Shown: positions 28,581 through 36,870 of the stretch, one piece after another
How the letters are laid out: each line of letters opens with the position of its first letter
Position numbering within the stretch: position 1 is the first letter of the stretch
DNA from: Roseococcus pinisoli
Lineage (GTDB): Bacteria > Pseudomonadota > Alphaproteobacteria > Acetobacterales > Acetobacteraceae
Assembly: GCF_018413645.1 (NCBI RefSeq)
Contig: NZ_JAHCDA010000002.1
Location: 310,001-374,000, forward strand
Direction of reading: 5' to 3'
DNA length: 64,000 nucleotides
Translations under genes and position numbers: made by a program
The notes under the pieces: generated by a model
What the model saw: the letters and a program-made list of their open reading frames with translations, nothing else
Database searches by the model: none
What the model was told of the DNA's origin: nothing

Positions 28581-29186
28581 TCAGCCCTTCACCTCGTCGA
28601 GGCGCGAGGCCCCGATCATGGAATCCTGCGTGACGATCGGCGCCAGCTTTTCGGCCGGCCATCCCGCGGTCGCCGGCGGCTGCACGGGCAGCACCATGTA
28701 GCGGGTGTCCGCCGTCGTGTCCCAGACGCGGATCTCGGTCGTGGCCGGCAGGTCGAGGCCCATCTCGCGCAGCGCCGTGCGGGACTCGCGGACCACGCGG
28801 GCGCGGTACTCCATGTCCTTGTACCAGTCGGGCGCGGCGCCGATGATCGTATAGGCGGTGCAGGAGCACAGCGTGCAGACGATCAGGTTGTGGATGTCCG
28901 GCGTGTTCTCCAGCACCACGAGCTGGCGGTGATGCTCCGGGAAGTCGAAGCCCATCTCGCGCGCGGCGGCAGTGCCGTCCTTCAGCATGCGTTCGCGGTA
29001 TTCGGGATCGGTCCAGGCGCGGGCGACCATCTGCCCGCCATTGGAGGTGACCCACTCATCCTCGGCGTGCTCGGTGAATTCCTCGACGAAGCCGTCGGGA
29101 AGGATGCCCTTGCCCTTCAGCACGATCTCGAGGGCCGCGGTACGCTGCTCGATCGGGGCGGGCGGTTTGGGGGCGGTGGCGACCAT
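28581..29186 (-). CDS. nthA: Nitrile hydratase alpha subunit, cobalt-type claw
   Basis: A 201-residue subunit carrying the metal claw VCTLCSC (Cys104, Cys107, Ser108, Cys109); Thr between the first two cysteines is the cobalt-type pattern. Downstream DWYKDMEYRARVVRESR and IRVWDTTADTRYMVLPVQPP are conserved. Odd point: the residues after the claw are TAYTIIG where most nitrile hydratases have a Trp-Pro (YPWPVLG-like), so Tyr112-Thr113 replace them. The ATG at 29186 follows AGAGGAG. An in-frame ATG at 29291 would add 35 residues. It is the first gene after a cobalamin riboswitch. Confidence 0.87.
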   Translation of the reverse strand: MVATAPKPPAPIEQRTAALEIVLKGKGILPDGFVEEFTEHAEDEWVTSNGGQMVARAWTDPEYRERMLKDGTAAAREMGFDFPEHHRQLVVLENTPDIHNLIVCTLCSCTAYTIIGAAPDWYKDMEYRARVVRESRTALREMGLDLPATTEIRVWDTTADTRYMVLPVQPPATAGWPAEKLAPIVTQDSMIGASRLDEVKG

Positions 29187-29365
29187 GGCAGTTTCTCCTC
29201 TTTTATCGTTCGTATCCAGCAGGCTGGGTGAATCGCACAGCAAGGCGGCCGGGCCGAGGGCTGGCGAAGGCTTCAGCCAGGAAATGCACATCCCGAATAC
29301 CTTGCCCCGGTGCACCCCGCCCGGATCCTGAAGGGGTTGCGACGGCGCCCGGGGCGCATCGGCAA

Positions 29366-29570
29366 GGGCAGGTCTCCTGGCTCGCGGGTCGTCGAGGCTG
29401 GCCCACCTTCCCGCGGCATCCGCCGCAGTGGCCCGCCCCAGAACCTGGGAGCGGAGGGGCCAGCGTCTCGCCGCTGACAGTTGCGGGGGCAGCTGCCGAC
29501 TTGCCCGGGCGGAGGAGCATTCCTCCGGCGGACGCACGGCATTCCCTTTTCACCCGCTCGCGCGGGACCA
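29366..29570 (-). promoter_or_regulatory. Cobalamin riboswitch
   Basis: Read on the minus strand, the region holds the hallmark blocks of the AdoCbl-type aptamer in order: GGGTGAAAAGGGAATGCC (around 29536-29555), the core GCTGCCCCCGCAACTGTCAG (around 29472-29492), a variable arm, and the 3' B12 box GAGCCAGGAGACCTGCC (29367-29383). Total ~205 bases. It starts 44 bases after the upstream methyltransferase stop and ends 180 bases before nthA. Just 3' of the aptamer, CCTTGCC (29361-29367) can pair with GGCAAGG (29300-29306), which may be the switching helix. Such elements normally lower expression when cobalamin is high. Confidence 0.93.
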
Positions 29571-29613
29571 TTGCGCTCCCATGCTGGCAAGGCGGCGCCC
29601 GGGGCGCAAGGGC

Positions 29614-30327
29614 TCAGAGCGCGTGGCCGTCCCGCAGCACGGCGTGGCTGGCGGGGGTGGCCGCGCCGTCTGCCTCGTGCAGCACGAGGCCCGGCAGCAC
29701 CTCGTCGGCGCCGCGGCCGCCCTTGCGGGCGCGGAGGAGGATGCGCTTGGCCGGAACGCCGGCCCGCGGCCAGAGCGGCAGCAGCCGCACCGAACCGCAG
29801 CCGGCCTCCCGCAGGCCCGCGACCGCCTCGGCCAGCCGCGCGGCGGGCAGCACCAGCGAGACCGTCCCCTTGTGCCGGACGGGGCGGGCGAGGGCGGCGA
29901 TCCAGGCCGAAAGCGGCGCGTCCTCATGGGCCGCCTGCCGCCGCCCCGCATCCGGAGAGGCCGTGCCCGCGCTCCAGTAGGGAGGATTGGAGAGGGCATG
30001 GTGCATGGGCGGCAAGGCGGGCAGGGCGCGGCAATCCCCGGCCAGGATCCGGGCGTCCACACCGTTCAGGCCGGCATTCCGCTCGGCCAGGGCCGCCAGT
30101 TCGGGATCGCGCTCCACGGCGGTGACGGCGATGCCGGGCAGGCGCGCCGCGAGGCACAGGAAGGCCGCCCCGGTCCCGGCGCCGAATTCCAGCACCGATT
30201 CGCCGGCTCGCGCCGGAACGAAGGCCGCCAGCAGCACCGGGTCGATGGCCGCGCGGAAGCCATGGCGTGGCTGGAGCAGCCGCACCCGTCCCCCAAGCAG
30301 GGCATCCTCGGTGAGGTCGTCAGACAC
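29614..30327 (-). CDS. TrmN6-like N6-adenine methyltransferase
   Basis: A 237-residue class I SAM-dependent methyltransferase with LEFGAGTGAAFLCLA (motif I) and the N6-adenine motif SNPPYW (NPPY). The N-terminal LLGGRVRLLQPRHGFRAAIDPVLLA block is typical of the tRNA1(Val) A37 methyltransferase family. A GTG at 30327 overlaps the end of the DUF2007 gene by 8 bases, supporting that start and a two-gene operon. The exact RNA substrate in this lineage is inferred from the family. Confidence 0.82.
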   Translation of the reverse strand: MSDDLTEDALLGGRVRLLQPRHGFRAAIDPVLLAAFVPARAGESVLEFGAGTGAAFLCLAARLPGIAVTAVERDPELAALAERNAGLNGVDARILAGDCRALPALPPMHHALSNPPYWSAGTASPDAGRRQAAHEDAPLSAWIAALARPVRHKGTVSLVLPAARLAEAVAGLREAGCGSVRLLPLWPRAGVPAKRILLRARKGGRGADEVLPGLVLHEADGAATPASHAVLRDGHAL

Positions 30328-30517
30328 CCGCGTCCCGCAGCAGGCGTCGCGCCCGGCCGGCATGCTCGGCGGCGACGGCCAGCCGGCGCGGGAAGATCGA
30401 CAGGCCAAGGCCTACGACATTGTGGTCGAGCTGCACCGCCTCGATCCCCGCATCCCGCAGCAAGGCCGCCAGGAATTGGATTCGAATGGGATCGGCGTCC
30501 TCGGCGACCACGTTCAT
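30320..30517 (-). CDS. DUF2007-family small protein
   Basis: A 65-residue protein, MNVVAEDADPIRIQFLAALL onward, with the pattern of a small alpha-beta fold (two short strands and two helices) seen in DUF2007 proteins, which resemble signal-transducing PII-like small domains and have no firm function. It overlaps the downstream methyltransferase start and is divergent from the polyprenyl synthase gene; I recall this neighbourhood from other alphaproteobacteria. The start ATG at 30517 was chosen on length and family fit. Confidence 0.75.
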   Translation of the reverse strand: MNVVAEDADPIRIQFLAALLRDAGIEAVQLDHNVVGLGLSIFPRRLAVAAEHAGRARRLLRDAGV

Positions 30518-30641
30518 CGCGGGAAATCCTTGATTTGCCTCGCCTTGCGGCCACATCTGCTGCTCGGGTATCCTGCATCGTCCCGGGCCGGGTCAAGTAG
30601 GCCGGACCCAAGGCGGACATGAACTTCAGGGGTTAGAGCGA

Positions 30642-31673
30642 GTGGCTGGTGCGATCGACGCGAAACGGGACGGCGCGCGGCAGAAGGATCATGGGGAAGG
30701 GGCCCTTACCCGACTCATGGACCTCGTCGCCGAGGACCTGTCCGCCTGCAACACGCTCATCGTCGAGCGCATGCACAGCCATGTCGCCCTCATCCCGCAG
30801 CTGGCGGCGCATATCGTCGCGGCCGGCGGGAAGCGGCTGCGGCCGCTGCTGACGCTCGCGGCTTCCCGCCTCTGCGGCTACGAGGGGGTTCGTCACGTCT
30901 CGCTCGCCGCCTGCGTGGAATTCATCCACACCGCGACGCTGCTGCATGACGACGTGGTGGACGAGAGCGAGCTGCGGCGGGGCCAGGCCAGCGCCAATGC
31001 GCTCTTCGGCAACAAGCCCTCCGTCCTCGTCGGCGATTTCCTCTTCGCCCGCGCCTTCCAGCTGATGATCGAGGATAAGAGCCTCGAGACACTGCGCATC
31101 CTGGCCGCGGCCTCGGCGACGCTGGCCGAGGGCGAGGTGCTGCAGCTCATCACCCAGAACGACCTCTCCACCACCGAGGCCCAGTATCTTGAGGTCATCG
31201 AGGGCAAGACGGCGGCGCTCTTCGCGGCCGCGACCCGCCTCGGCGCCGTGGTGGCCGACCGTCCGCAGGCCGAGGCGGAGGCGCTGGACGCCTATGGTCA
31301 CAACCTCGGCATCGCCTTCCAGCTGGTGGACGACGCCCTCGACTACTCGGCCGAGCAGGCGAGCCTCGGCAAGACCGTGGGCGACGACTTCCGCGAGGGG
31401 AAGATGACCCTTCCGGTGCTGCTGGCCTTCCACGACGGCGACACGGCCGAGCAGGCCTTCTGGCGCCGGACCCTGGAGGAAGGCGAGCAGGGCGAGGCTG
31501 ATCTTGGAGAGGCGCAGCGGCTGCTGGAGCGGCACAACGGTATCGGCCGCACGATCGACCGCGCCGAGACCTACGGCGAGGCGGCGATCCGGGCCCTCGA
31601 CATCTTCCCGGCGAACGAGGCGAAGCTCGCGCTGATCGACGTTGTCCGCTTCTGCATCGACCGCGCGAGGTAG
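30642..31673 (+). CDS. ispB: Polyprenyl diphosphate synthase (octaprenyl/decaprenyl type)
   Basis: A 343-residue trans-isoprenyl diphosphate synthase with a GTG start. Both aspartate-rich motifs are present: LLHDDVVDES (first, DDxxD) and FQLVDDALDY (second). GGKRLRPLLTL near the N-terminus binds the pyrophosphate. It makes the long isoprenoid tail of ubiquinone, serving the respiratory chain that includes the bc1 complex encoded earlier in the window. The residue before the first motif suggests a long-chain product, but chain length cannot be fixed by reading. The sulfurtransferase gene starts 4 bp downstream. Confidence 0.92.
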   Translation: MAGAIDAKRDGARQKDHGEGALTRLMDLVAEDLSACNTLIVERMHSHVALIPQLAAHIVAAGGKRLRPLLTLAASRLCGYEGVRHVSLAACVEFIHTATLLHDDVVDESELRRGQASANALFGNKPSVLVGDFLFARAFQLMIEDKSLETLRILAAASATLAEGEVLQLITQNDLSTTEAQYLEVIEGKTAALFAAATRLGAVVADRPQAEAEALDAYGHNLGIAFQLVDDALDYSAEQASLGKTVGDDFREGKMTLPVLLAFHDGDTAEQAFWRRTLEEGEQGEADLGEAQRLLERHNGIGRTIDRAETYGEAAIRALDIFPANEAKLALIDVVRFCIDRAR

Positions 31674-31677
31674 AGCC

Positions 31678-32526
31678 GTGCTCGTGGACCCCGATTGGCT
31701 GGCGGCGCGGCTCGGGGATCCTTCGGTCCGCGTCATCGACTGCAGCGTGGGGCTGGTGCCGCAGCCGGTCGGCGCCTCGCTGGTCACCAGCGGCCGCGAT
31801 GCCTGGCGGGAGGGGCATGTCCCCGGGGCCGCCTATCTCCACATGACGGAAGACCTCTCCGCGCCGCGCGAGGGCCTGCCCTACAACCTGCCTCCGGCCG
31901 AGCGGATGACCGCGCTGTTGCAGGGTATCGGCATCAACCAGGACACGACCGTCGTGCTCTACGGCACGGGCTATCCGCCCGCCGTGACCCGCGCCTGGTG
32001 GGTGCTGAGGGCCTCCGGCGTGCGGGACGTCCGCATCCTGGACGGCGGGTGGCGGCGCTGGGTGAGCGAGGGCCATCCGGTCTCGACCGAGGCGCCGGTC
32101 TTCTCGCGCGGGGATTTCGTGGCCGGCACGGACCACCGCCTCCTCGCCGACCGGGAGACGGTCCGGCAGGCGCTCGGTGCCGCGGATGTGCTGCTGGTCA
32201 ATGCGCTGTCGCCCCAGCAGTTCCAGGGCACGGGCGGCGCGCATTACGGCCGGCCGGGCCGCATTCCGGGCAGCGTGAACCTGCCGAGCGCCGAGTTGGT
32301 CGATCCCGCCACCCGGCGCTACCGGACGCCGGAGGAACTGCGGAAGATCTTCGTGGAGCTCGGCGCCTTCGATCATGGGCGCGTCATCGCCTATTGCGGC
32401 GGAGGCATCGCGGCCAGCGCCACAGTCTTCGCGCTGGCGCTCCTCGGCCACCCGGACGTGGCGCTCTACGACGCCTCGCTGCTGGAATGGTCCGCCGACG
32501 AGACCCTGCCGATGGAGGCCGGCTGA
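31678..32526 (+). CDS. sseA: Rhodanese-type sulfurtransferase (3-mercaptopyruvate sulfurtransferase-like)
   Basis: A 282-residue tandem-rhodanese protein. The N-terminal domain is the inactive copy; the C-terminal domain has the active-site loop IAYCGGGIAAS with the catalytic cysteine. The loop is CGGGIAA where SseA-type enzymes usually have CGSGVTA, so donor preference (thiosulfate or mercaptopyruvate) is uncertain. The start GTG at 31678 has GAGG seven bases upstream and lies 4 bp past the ispB stop, so translation is probably coupled. Cytoplasmic; no signal peptide. Confidence 0.82.
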   Translation: MLVDPDWLAARLGDPSVRVIDCSVGLVPQPVGASLVTSGRDAWREGHVPGAAYLHMTEDLSAPREGLPYNLPPAERMTALLQGIGINQDTTVVLYGTGYPPAVTRAWWVLRASGVRDVRILDGGWRRWVSEGHPVSTEAPVFSRGDFVAGTDHRLLADRETVRQALGAADVLLVNALSPQQFQGTGGAHYGRPGRIPGSVNLPSAELVDPATRRYRTPEELRKIFVELGAFDHGRVIAYCGGGIAASATVFALALLGHPDVALYDASLLEWSADETLPMEAG

Positions 32527-32536
32527 GGCCGGCCTC
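32515..32536. terminator. Hairpin overlapping the sulfurtransferase stop codon
   Basis: GAGGCCGGC (32515-32523) and GCCGGCCTC (32528-32536) form a 9-bp stem with loop TGAG that contains the stop codon, between two converging genes. No T-run; possible bidirectional terminator. Confidence 0.35.
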
Positions 32537-32547
32537 CGGCGCGCGGG

Positions 32548-33510
32548 TCAGTCCGCGCGGATATTGACGGCCTGGATGACGCGCAGCCAGTTCTCGCGAT
32601 CGGCGGTCATGCGGCGCTGGAAGGTCGCCGTATCCTCGAAATGCGGCGTCATGCCGCCGGCCACGATGCGTTCGCGGACCGTCTCGTCGGCCAGCGCCTG
32701 GCGGATGCCGTCGGTCCACCGCGCCAGCGCCTCGGCGGGGATGTCGCGCCGCGCGCAGATGCCGAACCAGCCGACGACCTCGAGCCCGGGGACGCTCTCC
32801 GCCAGCGGCCGTGCCTCGGGGAAAATCGGCGAAGGCGTGCCATCAGCGATGCCCAGCAGGCGCAGGCGCCCACCCTGGATATGCCCTACCGCGTCGCCGA
32901 GGTTGGTCATGCTGAAGTCGATGCGGCCGGCGAGGATCTCCAGCATGGCCGGCGCCGCGCCGCGAAAGGAGATGTGCGAGATGTCCGTCCGGGTCAGCTG
33001 CTTCAGCAGCTCGCCCCCCAGGTGCTGCGCCGAGCCCACGCCGGGGCTCGCATAGGTGAGCTCGCCGGGGCGCCGCCGCGCCGCCTCCACGATGTCGTTG
33101 AGGCTGCGATAAGGGCTCTCCGCCCGGACCACGAGGCCGTAGCTGGACATGGTGACCACCGCGACGGGGCCCAGATCCGTGCCGGGGTCGACCGGCATCC
33201 GGGCGCCGAGGAGCTGCGGCGTGATGGTGGCCGTGCTCATCGGGCAGACAAAGGTCGTGTAGCCGTCGGCCGGGCTGTTCACCACGGCCTCGGCGCCCAG
33301 GACGCCGTTCACGCCCGTGCGGTTCTCCACGACGATGCGCTGGCCGAAGATCGTGCCGACGGCATCCGCCACTACGCGGCCCACGAAGTCGCTCGACCCG
33401 CCGGCGGCCGAGCCGCTGACGATGCGAAGAGGGCGATCGGGGAAGGCGGCGGCAGCGGGCGCCAGGCTCGCGGCGAGGACCGCCGCCGAGCAGATGAGAG
33501 TCTTGAACAT
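32548..33510 (-). CDS. Bug-family tripartite tricarboxylate transporter substrate receptor
   Basis: A 320-residue exported binding protein. The signal MFKTLICSAAVLAASLAPAAAA precedes FPDRPLRIVSGSAAGGSSD, then VENRTGVNGVLGAEAVVNSPADGYT and YASPGVGSAQHLGGELL, the Bug-family landmarks. Its ATG follows GGAGGA. No permease gene is nearby. It is the second orphan Bug receptor of the window and is only distantly similar to the first (5691-6668). Ligand unknown, probably a carboxylate. Confidence 0.9.
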   Translation of the reverse strand: MFKTLICSAAVLAASLAPAAAAFPDRPLRIVSGSAAGGSSDFVGRVVADAVGTIFGQRIVVENRTGVNGVLGAEAVVNSPADGYTTFVCPMSTATITPQLLGARMPVDPGTDLGPVAVVTMSSYGLVVRAESPYRSLNDIVEAARRRPGELTYASPGVGSAQHLGGELLKQLTRTDISHISFRGAAPAMLEILAGRIDFSMTNLGDAVGHIQGGRLRLLGIADGTPSPIFPEARPLAESVPGLEVVGWFGICARRDIPAEALARWTDGIRQALADETVRERIVAGGMTPHFEDTATFQRRMTADRENWLRVIQAVNIRAD

Positions 33511-33877
33511 TGTTTCCTCCGGTTGAGTGGGGACGCAGGACGTCCCGATGGCATGGCCCGAGCGACGCGGGTCGATCGGGCCTCAAGGCATGCCCGCCAG
33601 GGTGATTCGGCGCGCAAGCGCGCGATTCGCCTGACTGGGCAATAAGTTACCAGAGGAGCGGCGCGGGGTCGCATCGGGGGGCAGCCGTGGCGTCCGGAGA
33701 GCGCCAAGTTCCGCACGGTTGCATCGATTGCTGCATGTGGGACGGCCCGCCAAGGCTCGGGACACCCGACGCATCCATCCGTTGAACTGAGTCGATAGCC
33801 TTCCCAGAGGGCGGGAGCGACGTTGCGGTGCAAAGGTGCCCGGGACAGCTTCGCGCAGAAGTTCCTCCGGAGGCCCC
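33511..33877. other. Divergent intergenic region, 367 bp, no gene found
   Basis: Separates the Bug receptor from the M20 peptidase gene. It holds a short palindrome GCGCGCAAGCGCGC (33610-33623) flanked on both sides by direct repeats of GATTCG. I found no convincing -35/-10 pair, no tRNA and no reading frame with a supported start. Confidence 0.6.
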
Positions 33878-35260
33878 ATGACTCAGCTCGACCAGGTTCT
33901 CGCGCATATCGATGCCGATCTCGACGCCGCGCTCGATCGGCTTTTCGCCACGCTGCGCATCAAGTCCATCTCCACCGATCCCGCCTTTGCCGGCGATTGC
34001 CAGGCCTGCGCCGATTGGCACGTCGCCGACCTGGCCAGCATCGGCTTCGAGGCCAGCGCCCGGCCGACGCCGGGCCACCCCATCGTCGTGGCGCATGACC
34101 GCAAGACCGCGGGCCCCTCGGCGCTCTTCTACGGCCATTACGACGTCCAGCCGGTGGATCCGCTGGAGCTCTGGACGAAGGATCCCTTCGAGCCGGTGAT
34201 CGAGACGCGCGAGGACGGCACCAAGGTCATCCGCGGCCGCGGCACCGCCGACGACAAGGGCCAGCTCATGACCTTCGTCGAGGCCTGCCGCGCCTGGAAG
34301 GCCGTCACCGGCAAGCTGCCCATCCCCGTCTCCATCATCCTGGAGGGCGAGGAGGAGAGCGGCGGCGTGAACCTGCCGCCCTTCCTGAAGTCCAACGCCG
34401 ACGAGCTGAAGGCCGATATCGGCCTGATCTGCGACACCAACATGTGGGACGCGCAGACGCCCGCCATCACCACCATGCTGCGCGGCCTCTGCGGCGAGGA
34501 GGTGATCATCCACGCCGCCGACCGCGACCTGCATTCGGGCTTCTACGGCTCGGCCGCCGCCAATCCGAACCGGGTCCTGGCGAAGATCATCGCCGGCCTG
34601 CATGACGAGAACGACCGCGTGACGCTGCCGGGCTTCTATGACGGCGTGCCCGAGCTGCCCAACGCCCTGCGCGAGCAGTGGGACACGCTGGGCTTCGACG
34701 CCGGGCAGTTCCTGGGCGCCGTCGGCCTCTCGGTCCCGGCCGGCGAGAAGGGGCGGACGGCCCTGGAGATGGTCTGGTCGCGCCCGACCTGCGAGATCAA
34801 CGGCATGGGCGGCGGCTATCAGGGCGCGGGCTTCAAGACCGTGATCCCGTCCATCGCCTCGGCGAAGATCTCCTTCCGCCTCGTCTTCGACCAGGACCCG
34901 CACGCCATCCGCAAGGCTTTCCGCGAGTACGTCCAGGCGAACCTGCCGGCGGATTGCCGCGCCGAGTTCCTCGAGCATGGGTCGGGCCAGGCCATCCGCT
35001 TCCCGATCGACGCGCCCGAGTTCGAAAAGGCCCGCCAGGCGCTGACCGACGAGTGGAACAAGCCCGGCGTCTTCATCGGCGGCGGCGGCTCCATCCCCGT
35101 GACGCACGAGCTCAAGAAGGCCCTGGGGATGGACGTGATCCTGGCCGGCTTCGGCCTGGAGGACGACCGCATCCACAGCCCCAACGAGAAGTACGACCTG
35201 GAGTGCTTCCGCAAGGGCATCCGCTCCTGGGCCCGCATCCTCGACGCCCTCTCGCGCTGA
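33878..35260 (+). CDS. M20-family metallopeptidase (CNDP-type dipeptidase)
   Basis: A 460-residue cytoplasmic dinuclear zinc peptidase. Metal-ligand motifs are GHYDVQPVDP, RGTADDKGQ (bridging Asp), ILEGEEESGG (general-base Glu and ligand), and DRDLHSGFYG. It belongs to the CNDP/dipeptidase branch rather than the AbgA/AbgB aminohydrolase branch, as far as these motifs tell. The ATG at 33878 follows CCGGAGG. It is the first gene of a four-gene run with an AbgT-type transporter and two SLC13-type permeases, so it probably cleaves a peptide or acyl-amino acid that the transporters bring in; that link is inference. Confidence 0.88.
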   Translation: MTQLDQVLAHIDADLDAALDRLFATLRIKSISTDPAFAGDCQACADWHVADLASIGFEASARPTPGHPIVVAHDRKTAGPSALFYGHYDVQPVDPLELWTKDPFEPVIETREDGTKVIRGRGTADDKGQLMTFVEACRAWKAVTGKLPIPVSIILEGEEESGGVNLPPFLKSNADELKADIGLICDTNMWDAQTPAITTMLRGLCGEEVIIHAADRDLHSGFYGSAAANPNRVLAKIIAGLHDENDRVTLPGFYDGVPELPNALREQWDTLGFDAGQFLGAVGLSVPAGEKGRTALEMVWSRPTCEINGMGGGYQGAGFKTVIPSIASAKISFRLVFDQDPHAIRKAFREYVQANLPADCRAEFLEHGSGQAIRFPIDAPEFEKARQALTDEWNKPGVFIGGGGSIPVTHELKKALGMDVILAGFGLEDDRIHSPNEKYDLECFRKGIRSWARILDALSR

Positions 35261-35297
35261 TCCGCAACAAGACCCGAAACAAGAAGAAGACAGACCG

Positions 35298-36836
35298 ATG
35301 AGCGACGCCGCCGCATCCAAGACCGCGATGCAGAAGATGCTTGATGTGGTGGAGCGCGTTGGGAACCGGGTGCCGCACCCGGTTCTCATCTTCGTGATCC
35401 TGATCGGGCTGGTGATCGGCCTTTCGGCGATCCTGGGGGGCATGGGGGTCAGCGTCTCCTACCCCCAGGTGAACCTGGAGACCGACCAGATTGAATACCT
35501 GACCACCTCGGCGCGGAGCCTGCTCACCGTCGAGGGCATCCGGTTCATGTTCACCGGGATCGTCCAGAACTTCATGAATTTCAACGCGGTGGGCGTCATC
35601 ATCATCGCGATGGTGGGCGTCGGCGTCGCCGAGGAGGCGGGGCTCGTCAAGGCGCTGATCCGCAAGCTGGTCGTGGTCGCGCCGCCCAAGGCGCTGACCT
35701 ATATCCTCGTCTTCGTCGGCATCGTCTCCAGCATCGCGGCCGATGCGGGCTACCTGGTGCTGATCCCGCTGGCGGCGGCGGCCTTCCTGAGCGTGGGCCG
35801 GCATCCGCTGGCCGGTCTGGCCGCGGCCTTCGCCGCCGTGGCCTCCGCCTTCCTGGTGAACGTGCTGATCGTCCCGGTGGACGGCATCCTGACCGAGATC
35901 ACCAACGACGCCATCGCGCTGGTGAACCCGAACATCAAGATCGACCTCGCGGCCAATGTCTGGTTCTCCATCGCCTCGGTGGTGATGCTGACCGTGCTCA
36001 TCGCCGTGATCACCGAGCGCGTGATCGAGCCGCGCCTGGGCACCTATACGGGCGACTACAAGCTGGAGGGCGATACCGGCCTTTCGGATGACGAAGGCCG
36101 CGGGCTGCGCTGGGCGCTCTACGGGCTGATCGGCGTCTTCGCCTTCCTGGCCCTGCTGACGCTCCCGCCCGGCGCGCCGCTGCGCAACCCGACGACGGGC
36201 GCGATCATCGGCAACTCGCCCTTCATGAACAGCCTGATCGTCTCGATCGCGCTGGTCTTCCTGGTCTGCGGCGTCGCCTACGGCAAGGGCGCGCGGACGA
36301 TGAACACGACCAACGACGTGATCGGGGCCATGCAGAAGGCCATCGCGAGCCTCTCCGGCCTGATCCTGCTGCTGCTGGTCATCAGCCAGTTCATCGCCTT
36401 CTTCAACTACACCAACATGGCGACCCTGGCCGCCGTCTCGCTGGCCGAGGTGCTGACGCGGGCCAACCTCAACGCCATCTGGCTGCTGGTGGGCTTCGTC
36501 GTGGTGGTCTTCCTGCTCGACCTGATCATCACGGCGGCCATCGCCAAATGGGCCATCTTCGCGCCGATCTTCGTGCCGCTGCTCATGCAGCTCGGCATGT
36601 CGCCGGAGGCGGTGCTGGCGGCCTATCGCGTGGGCGATTCGCCGATGAACGCCATCACGCCGCTGAACGCCTATTTCGCGATGATCGTGACCTTCGCCAT
36701 CAAGTATCAGAAGGACGCCGGCGTCGGCACCGTGATCGCGCTGATGCTGCCCTATGTGGTGGTGCTGAGCGTGGTCTGGACCTTCTTCCTGGTGGGTTGG
36801 TATCTGCTGGGCCTGCCTTGGGGATTGGGAGCCTGA
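35298..36836 (+). CDS. AbgT-family transporter
   Basis: A 512-residue inner-membrane protein with many hydrophobic helices and the N-terminal VVERVGNRVPHPVLIFV block and later GDSPMNAITPLNAYFAMIVTF segment typical of AbgT proteins. E. coli AbgT imports p-aminobenzoyl-glutamate; other members export sulfonamides. Its location 37 bp after an M20 peptidase gene favours import of an amide-linked glutamate or peptide compound. No abgA/abgB pair is visible. Family firm, substrate open. Confidence 0.88.
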   Translation: MSDAAASKTAMQKMLDVVERVGNRVPHPVLIFVILIGLVIGLSAILGGMGVSVSYPQVNLETDQIEYLTTSARSLLTVEGIRFMFTGIVQNFMNFNAVGVIIIAMVGVGVAEEAGLVKALIRKLVVVAPPKALTYILVFVGIVSSIAADAGYLVLIPLAAAAFLSVGRHPLAGLAAAFAAVASAFLVNVLIVPVDGILTEITNDAIALVNPNIKIDLAANVWFSIASVVMLTVLIAVITERVIEPRLGTYTGDYKLEGDTGLSDDEGRGLRWALYGLIGVFAFLALLTLPPGAPLRNPTTGAIIGNSPFMNSLIVSIALVFLVCGVAYGKGARTMNTTNDVIGAMQKAIASLSGLILLLLVISQFIAFFNYTNMATLAAVSLAEVLTRANLNAIWLLVGFVVVVFLLDLIITAAIAKWAIFAPIFVPLLMQLGMSPEAVLAAYRVGDSPMNAITPLNAYFAMIVTFAIKYQKDAGVGTVIALMLPYVVVLSVVWTFFLVGWYLLGLPWGLGA

Positions 36837-36870
36837 CCTCCGGCCCCGCCGGAGCGCCAGGTGGCGCGCC

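Noticed and set aside
27963-29186. Thiocyanate hydrolase instead of nitrile hydratase
   Set aside because: Thiocyanate hydrolase has a beta part split into two subunits; here beta is one 204-residue protein. The atypical residues after the claw keep the question open, so it is listed as a finding.
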